Shown in pieces: positions 56,801 through 64,000 of a DNA stretch of 64,000 bases; within the stretch, counting starts at the first letter, position 1; each line of letters starts with the position of its first letter. Source of the DNA: Chrysoperla carnea (taxonomy: Eukaryota; Arthropoda; Insecta; Neuroptera; Chrysopidae); assembly GCF_905475395.1 (NCBI RefSeq), contig NC_058341.1, positions 60,271,501 through 60,335,500 on the forward strand, given 5' to 3'. The notes under the pieces were generated by a model that saw only the letters and a program-made list of their open reading frames with translations, ran no database searches and was not told the DNA's origin. The position numbers and the translations under genes are program-made.

Positions 56801-57977
56801 GTCGGATGTTTTTTAATTTTGTAAATTTCACTGTCATTAGTCTGTAGATATCTGCACCCTCTCCATATCAGGAAAATTGACGAAGAAAGTAAATTGTCGA
56901 GTAAAATTTAATTGTTAAACTGAGCTGCGGGTATGTGGGGCGGCAATTCTAATGCATTTTATTTAATTTAACATTAGGTACTTTGTAAAATATTTATTTT
57001 ATCGGGAAATTCTAAGGAGAAATGCTGATTCGCCAAAGTTGGGATCTTGTATATCTTGTATACATTATTTATTGTGCCCAATTTCATACCAACTCCACTT
57101 GATGATAAATTAGGGAAAATTTATTTGTTTGCAAAACGTGGTCTCACACTCCCCTTAGGGGTCCAAATAACATACCAAAAAAGTAGCTTTACATCGCGCT
57201 TTGCGATTTTAATGTAGGATTTGACTGGCATATATACTAGGATCCATCTAATTTGATTGGATTGATTGGAATAAATACATAATTTTCTGGTGCCAATCTT
57301 TGCCTCGAATAAAATAGTGCCACTCAGAAAATTGGAATTTACAAGATGTTGGTCAACGAACATTCTGATTTTATTAAACGGGTATTCATCCATTTCAGGT
57401 TTATGGGTGTAATCGAAAATTTTCCGTGTCTACAAGTCTACCACACATATTGTGAATTTAAAATCTACCTGTAAAAGAACAGTACAGTGTATATGATAGT
57501 CATGTGGGTGTTTACATAACCGCTTGGTAAATGTATTGCGTTTTTTTTTTTATATAGAATGCTATTATTGTTAGCGTAGACATTGTGAACAATGCATGGT
57601 GTCGTGTGGTACTTGGATATGTTTGTTACAAAAATATACTTAAAAAAATGTTAATTAAAGTTTAATTAAGAAAATTGTAAATGAATGAACATTTTTTTGT
57701 TTATGTGTTTGTTGAAGAAAAACTTAGGGAATAAACACCATTATTTTTCTTAACTGATTTTCCCCCTAATCGTTTAGGGATCCTTACATTAAATTAAAGA
57801 TAAAATAGAAAGGAAATAGACGAAAATAAATAAATTTTGGAGTTAGAGTTTCGTGATAAAGTATAACAATATATATATTTTTGAAGAATACTAACTACGC
57901 TTTCTCATTTGATACCTAACAAAATTTTTAGTTCATGACTTTATGTCATATTCAATTTAATAAGACGTTTCATAGCC
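56801..57977. other. Intergenic, nothing recognised
   Basis: AT-rich. An open minus-strand frame at 57,121-57,393 has no domain, start context or family resemblance and is not called. Confidence 0.4.
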
Positions 57978-58368
57978 TATTCGTTGTGTGCGTAGTCATG
58001 GTAGGGATAATAAAATCGATGCCAGCGCTTTAAGTGAAAAATTTTGGAGATAAAGTGGGCTGTTATGACTAATTTGCAATTCTTTACATGTTAATGATAT
58101 AGAAACTGTCAAATTAAAATGATTGAAAAACACTAATTAATTAAACTTAATGCATTAAAAATTGTGAAAATAAGAAATCAAATTGTACAAATATTATTTT
58201 TCAAATGTTAATTATCGTAATTATTTATTTAAATTTGTGAAACAAGAATATTAAATTTTAAATGTAAGTTTTCAATGCAATCCACACAATTATATATGCA
58301 TCCATTAATTCTATAATTAAAGTAGTGTATCGTTGTCATGGAAACGAAATTCACGCTCGGAGCGAATA
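57978..58368. mobile_element. MITE family U, copy 2 (391 bp, inverted)
   Basis: Reverse complement of 43,432-43,821 over its whole length, with the same short terminal repeats (tattcgttgtgtgcgt; gagcgaata). Confidence 0.85.
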
Positions 58369-58741
58369 ACCAGCCAACGATCAAGACGCTTTGAAGGATA
58401 CCTCATTTGTCAAATTATGATATAAGTTTAGAAGTTATGAGGGAATAGATGAACGTAAATACATAATTACATACCGTTCAAACACATAAGACTGGTCAAT
58501 CTACATTTTACGAGCCAAAGCTAAGATACAGCAAAGCAACTATTTATGGTATTTTGCAATTATCGTAGGAAAATCATTTTACGCAGATAGTGATGCTTAA
58601 TTAACTAATCTTTAGGATTGACTCAACATACAAAATATATTTAACTATTTAATTTTAATGTCCTCATTTTAGTATAGATTTAAAACGATTTTGAATTTTA
58701 AATAAACCAAAAATAAAAGAAAATATTTGTTTAGTACTTAA

Positions 58742-59698
58742 TTAAAATTTTATTTCTGTTTTGCCAAATTTATCTACAATCCAGTTATCAAAACGATTAA
58801 TTAATTCAGGTGTCATATCATTTTTATAACTTCCAACAATACCAGCTCGCATAAAATTCTTACCACCTGTATTGGCATAATTTACAGAATTATTATTTTT
58901 CATTGATTCAAACGATAAGTGGTCTTCAAGTTTTTCAATTTCTTCATCTGAATAGTTTTTACTTAAAAAATTCATCACATTTTTAATCACTGATCTCAAA
59001 TCACTTTTCATTTCTTCATATGTAATAATTAAAACGTTTTCGCGATTCTTTTGCTCGAAGATACTTAACACATGCGCAGGAAATGGGCCATATGTTAATC
59101 GCCCTCCTAAAAATAGATCCATAAAAACATTAAAATCTCCAGTAAATCCTTCCACCGCTCGACAATGGTAATAATATGAAACACTTGTATCTTTCGGATT
59201 ACGATACACGTAAATAATTTTCGGATTACGTTCCCCCGTTCTTATTTGTTTTGGTAAAAGATCCCAAGGTAAATGAGTTTTGATGTACCTTGGGTGTGGT
59301 AACTTTCGAACATATTCCAAAGAGTCCAATAAATGATCACTCAGCTCTCCAAATAATTCAGGGCATTCGCGGAAGTCAAATAGTGGAGTCACTTCTAAAA
59401 ATGGAAATCGTTTATAAATTTCCACATTAGTAAATTTTAAATTATTTCCAATACACCAGACCATTTCTTGAGTCCATGTTGTACCAGTTTTTGGGTGTGA
59501 TACTACAAATACGTCAGTATCATAAACTTCGAAATTTTCAATTTTATCCATAAATTCTAAATAATATTGTGGAAGCACAAACTTTTTATTAGTTACCTCA
59601 ATATAGCCTTTACGAAAATCACTAGTGAAATATTTTAATAAATTTTCATCTGATTTTAAATTTGTTATTTGTGGATCGATTTTTTTAATTGTTGCCAT
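58742..59698 (-). CDS. Cytosolic sulfotransferase, tandem copy 1
   Basis: Single-exon gene, 318 residues from MATIKK, a normal length for SULT1-type enzymes. The Met at 59698 (ACAAAAATGG) is chosen over one four codons upstream because it aligns with the start of copy 2. Motifs: 5'-phosphosulfate loop SHPKTGTTW (67-75), catalytic His142 in KTHLPW, 3'-phosphate motif YVYRNPKDTSVSYY (163-176), C-terminal RAGIVGSYK (284-292, the RKGxxGDWK position). Known chemistry: transfer of sulfate from PAPS to hydroxyl or amine groups of small molecules in the cytosol. The acceptor cannot be predicted, and insect relatives are often labelled luciferin sulfotransferase-like. All key residues are present, so it is probably active. 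No signal peptide or TM. Confidence 0.95.
   Translation of the reverse strand: MATIKKIDPQITNLKSDENLLKYFTSDFRKGYIEVTNKKFVLPQYYLEFMDKIENFEVYDTDVFVVSHPKTGTTWTQEMVWCIGNNLKFTNVEIYKRFPFLEVTPLFDFRECPELFGELSDHLLDSLEYVRKLPHPRYIKTHLPWDLLPKQIRTGERNPKIIYVYRNPKDTSVSYYYHCRAVEGFTGDFNVFMDLFLGGRLTYGPFPAHVLSIFEQKNRENVLIITYEEMKSDLRSVIKNVMNFLSKNYSDEEIEKLEDHLSFESMKNNNSVNYANTGGKNFMRAGIVGSYKNDMTPELINRFDNWIVDKFGKTEIKF
58749..58754 (-). promoter_or_regulatory. AATAAA overlapping the end of sulfotransferase copy 1
   Basis: The hexamer lies in the codons for EIK just before the stop codon. It could serve as the poly(A) signal, leaving almost no 3' UTR. Copy 2 keeps it. The match may be only a by-product of the codons. 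Confidence 0.3.
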
Positions 59699-60117
59699 TT
59701 TTGTATGCAATTGTAAAATAAGAATTTAAAAACTATGATAAGAATTCAAAAAATGAACACACATATTTGTTTTACAAATAAACATGCACTGAAAAAGTAG
59801 ATTAATTAATCAGCTTTAAATAATGTCCATGAATAATATAAATAGGTTGATAAAAATTGTTTATACATAATACAATTATTTTAGACAATTTATTAAACAA
59901 ATTCAAAGAAAAAAGAAATTGTGGAAACATACAGTGTTTAAATTTTTTGGGACCAAGAAAACAATTCTTGCCTGTTTTATTAAAAAGATAAACAAATAGC
60001 AATTTATAAATATCCAGCTGTGTGTGTATAATTTGCATATGTATTCATATGATGTATTAGTATTATCTACAGTTAAACGTCAGTGGTCACAAATAGTTTA
60101 GGTAGGTTTAATGGCAG

Positions 60118-60225
60118 AAAGTATACAGAATGTTCGATTTACATCTAGGCATATAAATATCACGAGTATGATAGAATACATGCGTTAAGCAATGCATCTA
60201 AGTGGGAGGTATTATATACATTTGT
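60118..60225 (-). repeat. Half copy of the 13,488-13,745 MITE
   Basis: gaatgttcgatttacatcta, ggcatataaatatcacgagt and atgcgttaagcaatgcatct are the inverse of the right arm at 13,650-13,745. The left arm is missing. Confidence 0.8.
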
Positions 60226-60239
60226 TGATTTGTAATCAA

Positions 60240-60242
<3 letters not shown>

Positions 60243-60311
<69 letters not shown>
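60243..60311 (+). repeat. (TA)n microsatellite inside a family B end
   Basis: About 34 TA units, then catggtatttaaacaattaa and attatttgttttcacttg, the right end of family B. The run replaces the short tatacatgg of other copies. Confidence 0.93.
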
Positions 60312-60313
<2 letters not shown>

Positions 60314-61162
60314 GGTATTTAAACAATTAACTCATTCAATTATTTGTTTTCACTTGGCTCGTTAGGGAGAGTGTACATTATTATATTTCTAAAACTTTCC
60401 ACTTATAAATATTTTTTCAAGAGTAGAATGCAAAAATGACTGTTGTAAAGTACTTAAGTTTTGTTTTTGCACACAGCCACTTCACTCTTATCAAACAGGG
60501 AAAAAAACAGAAATAAAATATTTTGACCCTTCTTGAATTTACCACTTTAAGGTACACGCTATATTTGCTACAAATTTGTCTTATTATAGAATTTTTATGA
60601 TTCTGTATCGAAAATCTTTTCCCTGACCGCAATCTAAACTGTACTAAACATTTAACTTAATTAAACTTTTTTTAACTCCCAGAGGAAGTTAATATCCGAA
60701 TCAAATCTTTTCAATGTGGATTCTTTCGCCTCGATTATCTCGCGAATCAGTAATGACATTAATACGAGACTTAAGTAATCGCGTATTTAAGAACTGAAAG
60801 AAAATTCAGCAGATTATCAGCAGAATTAGTTGAGCCGTTTTTTCATGGCAATAAAAAAAACTGGAAAAAATTGAATAAACAGAATCTGAAAAGTGGATAA
60901 AGCACATCATTTATCTATGGAGATAATGATCGTTCCAGCATAAGCTGCAGTACATGTTCGGAGAATAATCTATGAAGTTTGCGTGCGGATTACAGAGGTC
61001 GCACTTACACGACATCAGTACCACACTGACTATGTACTGCCAATTTATTTATTTATTAGGTTGCTTTTTTTTGTAAAAGTTTATTTTCTCCCAAATCCAT
61101 AAAATAATTTGCCAAAATCATTGTAAGATTTGAATTCTAAGTCATTTGTGCGGTAAAGTGTT

Positions 61163-61339
61163 GAGAATGCAAAAACTGAAGACAGCGTGATTGCTGACAC
61201 CTTAAGGTTTTTAAAAACCGGAGACTACGTGAAAATTCTTCAACAAATGTGAAAGTTAAATTTAAAACTAACACTTGAGGAAAATGAGAGGCGTACCAAC
61301 GAAGTTTGAAAAAATTATTACATCGAGAGGATGAAATAA
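61163..61339 (+). pseudogene. Possible decayed coding stretch, unidentified
   Basis: One frame reads ENAKTEDSVIADTLRFLKTG, DYVKILQQM, TGA, KLNLKLTLEENERRTNEV, TGA, KNYYIERMK, TAA. The charged, protein-like composition is unusual for this AT-rich DNA. Two in-frame TGA codons and no start context speak against a live gene. I do not recognise the family. It may equally be chance. Confidence 0.3.
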
Positions 61340-61885
61340 CCTTCGTAATATCCTTCAAAATAGCCTTTGTAAATGATCATTTTAGCCAAGCCCACTGCAG
61401 TCCAGTATGTAAATCCAGATCTGGCGGGATGTTTGGTTTTATAAAAATTAAGTAGCTGCTTAGGAGATGCATAGTATTGCTTGAAACCGGAACAGAATCA
61501 GTACAAATACACCTTTAAACCCTCTGAATATTGTTCACGAAATCTGATACACCCGGAATAAAAAGTAACAGCAAAGTTGCACAATCAAGAAATTTAATTT
61601 AATTTTTTTAATTACTAGTTAATTTAATTTTGTCTTTGTAACAGAATGAAATCGGCCTTAAAGCAACTATATCAGCGTGAAAAATCATAACTTTTTATAT
61701 TTATACTGTAAACGCATTCAAATTAGAAAACAAACTTTTTTGGACAATTATTTACAGTATTTTATAATTTAAAAAAGCATTTTAACTTTAGGATCGGCTT
61801 AACATACAAAATAGACTCAATCTATTTTTGATGTCCTCATTTAAGTACCTATAGGTTTAAAATAATTTAGATTTCAAATTTACAA

Positions 61886-61910
61886 AAAAAAAAAAAAAAA
61901 AAAAAAAACT
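61886..61910 (+). repeat. Poly(A) run
   Basis: About 25 A on the plus strand, just downstream of sulfotransferase copy 2 (poly(T) on the gene strand). Copy 1 lacks it. Confidence 0.85.
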
Positions 61911-61937
61911 TAGTACTTAAAACTTTTAGTAATAAAA

Positions 61938-62906
61938 TTAAAATTTTATTTCAGTTTTACCAAATTTATCTACAATCCATTTATCAAATCGATTTATTAA
62001 TTCAGGTGTCATATCATTTTTATAACTTCCAATAAATCCAGCACGCATAAATTTTCCACTATTACCTCCTAGATTGGCATAATTTACAGATTTATTATTT
62101 TTCATTGATTCAAACGATAAGTGGTCTTCCAGTTTAGTAATTTCTTCATCCGAATAATTTTTATTTAAAAATTTCATCACATTTTTAATCACTGATCTCA
62201 AATCACTTTTCATTTCCTCATATGTGGTAATTAAAACGTTTTCGCGATTCTTTTGCTCGAAGATACTTAACACATGCGCAGGAAATGGGCCATATGGTAA
62301 TCTCCCTTCTAAAAATAGATCCATAAAAACATTAAAGTCTCCAGAATATCCTTGCCCGTTTCGACCGTGATGATAATATGAAACACTTGTATCTTTCGGA
62401 TTACGATACACGTAAATAATTTTCGGTTTACGTTCCCCTGTTCTTATTTGTTTTGGTAAAAGATCCCAAGGTAAGTGGGTTTTGATGTACCTTGGGTGTG
62501 CAAGCCTTCGAACATATTCCAAAGAGTTAATTACGTGATCCTTTTTATTCAGATCTTCAAATAATTCAGGACACTCCCGTATGTCAAATAGTGAAGTCAC
62601 TTCTAAGAATGGAAACCGTTGAACAATTTCTACATTACTAAATTCTAAATTATGTCCAATACACCAGACCATTTCTTGAATCCATGTAGTACCAGTTTTT
62701 GGGTGTGATACTACAAATACGTCAGTATCATAAACATCGAAATTATCAATTTTATCCATAAATTCTAAATAATATTGTGGAAGCACAAACTTTTTATTAG
62801 TTACCTCAATATAACCTTTACGAAAATCACAAGTGAAATATTTTAGTAAATTTTCATCTGATTTTAAGTTTGTTATTTGTGGATCGATTTTTGTAACTGT
62901 TACCAT
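61938..62906 (-). CDS. Cytosolic sulfotransferase, tandem copy 2
   Basis: Single exon, 322 residues, start MVTVTK with ACAAAAATGG context, stop TAA at 61938-61940. Motifs: SHPKTGTTW (67-75), KTHLPW with His144, YVYRNPKDTSVSYY (165-178), RAGFIGSYK (288-296). It is very similar to copy 1 throughout, with two 2-residue length differences (DLNKKDH against ELSDH; GGNSGKF against GGKNF). Notable changes fall in the likely acceptor-facing segment after the 3'-phosphate motif (HHGRNGQGYSG against YHCRAVEGFTG). Same orientation as copy 1 and about 3.2 kb upstream of it. It probably arose by tandem duplication and may accept a different substrate. Confidence 0.95.
   Translation of the reverse strand: MVTVTKIDPQITNLKSDENLLKYFTCDFRKGYIEVTNKKFVLPQYYLEFMDKIDNFDVYDTDVFVVSHPKTGTTWIQEMVWCIGHNLEFSNVEIVQRFPFLEVTSLFDIRECPELFEDLNKKDHVINSLEYVRRLAHPRYIKTHLPWDLLPKQIRTGERKPKIIYVYRNPKDTSVSYYHHGRNGQGYSGDFNVFMDLFLEGRLPYGPFPAHVLSIFEQKNRENVLITTYEEMKSDLRSVIKNVMKFLNKNYSDEEITKLEDHLSFESMKNNKSVNYANLGGNSGKFMRAGFIGSYKNDMTPELINRFDKWIVDKFGKTEIKF
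61945..61950 (-). promoter_or_regulatory. AATAAA overlapping the end of sulfotransferase copy 2
   Basis: Same position in the EIK codons as in copy 1. Confidence 0.3.
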
Positions 62907-63354
62907 TTTTGTATATAATTATAAAATTTGATTTGAAAACCTCAAAAAAGAATACAAAAAATGAACACTTAGGCTGGTTTTAAAAATTAACATGATCTCA
63001 AAAAGTAGTTTAATTATAGCTTTAAATAATATCCATGAATAATTTGATAAAAATTGTTTACAATACTACAATTATTGTGGACAATTTTTATAATTATTTT
63101 AGACAATTTTTTAAAGAAATTGAAAGAAAATGGAAATTGTGGAAACATACTGTTTTTAAAAATTAGAATGCAAATTTAAAAAAAATTACCTTTTGCCAAG
63201 TTTTTCGATAACGTTTTTCGACTTTTTCGTTTAACGTTTTTCGACATTTCTTACCCTAGAAAGCCGTAACCTGGAAACTTTATGATCGTATACCTCAAAT
63301 ACATTTTTATGTAAGGAATCTCAAAAAAAAAAAAAAAATTATCCACCCTGTATA

Positions 63355-63700
63355 GTATCTTCAAGGCCGGATTGCCGGTTGTCCCCCAACTAAATCGATC
63401 ATAGCGCCATCTGTCTATAATATATGCAATAAATAATTGAGATTATATAAAAAAAGCAGAAACCCGCCCAATTTGCTGGGCAATTTCAACTTTAAAAACA
63501 AAAGACTACCGTGTTATAGCGCTCTCTTACCTTGACCCCACTTATTCTTCCTTTTGTTCACAATTATATGAATTTTAATTTTGTAGTGCGAAACGCTAAT
63601 TTTTTTGAAGATAAAATTTAGTCCATGATACCCACTGATAGTGTTGCAGGTGAAATAACTCTCTGCAGGTTAAATAATTTTTAAATTAGCTGTCAAAGAT
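63355..63700. repeat. Dispersed repeat fragments
   Basis: aacccgcccaatttgctggg at 63,467 resembles the family H edge. 63,540-63,690 (tttttttgaagataaaattt, gatagtgttgcaggtgaaat) resembles the 34,610-34,890 units. Confidence 0.45.
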
Positions 63701-64000
63701 TTAATCCCAAAATGAAATTATTATGACAACTTGAGGTTTTCTAATGTGCCACTGTAAGACCACTTTAAGACATCTTCTTCAGTGATCATTAATCTAATTA
63801 ATAATGTTCTTTCTGATTTTATAGTATAATAAAAATGTTTAGAAAACATTAAAGAAAAAACTTTAGTATCTTAAAAAACTATCTCCTTGAAATCTCAACC
63901 GTAAATACATTTTTGCGAAATTCTTAAAAGTCTCATTCATTTTAATAAAGTCAGTTAAAACTAATTATTTTTTAACGTAGTTTTTGTGGTGTTTTGCATA

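Larger units (their letters stand above)
58600..59955. repeat. Tandem duplication unit 1 (gene plus flanks)
   Basis: The downstream flank shares ttaggattgactcaacatac and aatgtcctcattttagta-type strings with 61,785-61,850. The upstream flank shares agctttaaataatgtccatg, gataaaaattgtttata and ttgtggaaacatacagt with 63,017-63,155. The duplicated unit therefore covers more than the coding sequence. Confidence 0.85.
61785..63175. repeat. Tandem duplication unit 2 (gene plus flanks)
   Basis: Partner of 58,600-59,955. Shared flanks surround the coding sequence on both sides, so the intronless state of both genes was present before this duplication. Confidence 0.85.

Noticed and set aside
57121-57393. 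90-codon minus-strand frame between repeats
   Set aside because: No domain or splice partners; composition typical of chance frames here.
59699-59710. Upstream Met (MHTK) as start of sulfotransferase copy 1
   Set aside because: Copy 2 aligns from the second Met and that Met has the better ACAAAAATGG context.

Overview
This window looks like nuclear DNA of an insect or other arthropod. It is strongly AT-rich, coding sequence is split by introns, and almost every stretch between exons carries old transposon remains. There are no operons, ribosome binding sites or CRISPR arrays. The two recognisable gene types are an SLC16-like monocarboxylate transporter (MCT) and cytosolic sulfotransferases. 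The order of insect cannot be fixed from this window alone. 

Layout. (1) 1-5,900: intergenic, with a 5'-truncated non-LTR retrotransposon ending in short TAACC repeats, a hAT transposase fossil, a TA-flanked MITE and a fold-back repeat. (2) 5,904-48,524, minus strand: one MCT gene in six visible coding exons. Exons 3-6 are clustered (5,904-8,223), exon 2 lies at 11,465-11,821 and exon 1 at 48,206-48,524, so intron 1 is about 36.4 kb. All splice phases join in frame except one. At exon 4 a single extra G (7,440-7,442) breaks the conserved GWR segment before TM6. This is either an assembly indel, a real mutation or use of a second acceptor. A 5' exon may lie beyond exon 1. (3) Introns 1 and 2 are filled with non-autonomous DNA transposons and dispersed repeats. 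They include long near-perfect inverted repeats, a hAT MITE with an exact 8-bp target duplication, two TTAA-flanked piggyBac-like elements, TA-flanked Tc1/mariner-like elements, a nested insertion, a possible LTR and a second hAT transposase fossil. (4) 48,525-58,741: repeat-rich DNA with a 24-bp perfect-TIR element, a hAT MITE carrying a tRNA-derived SINE, and long AT microsatellites. (5) 58,742-62,906, minus strand: two intronless, tandemly duplicated cytosolic sulfotransferase genes whose 5' and 3' flanks are also duplicated. 

How the genes work: the MCT is predicted to be a 12-TM plasma-membrane transporter for monocarboxylates or related small organic anions. The sulfotransferases are predicted to move sulfate from PAPS onto hydroxylated small molecules in the cytosol. 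Nothing in the sequence links the two functions. I found no new multi-gene system. The most unusual material is the family of long palindromes inside the giant MCT intron, which would fold into long double-stranded RNA when the gene is transcribed.
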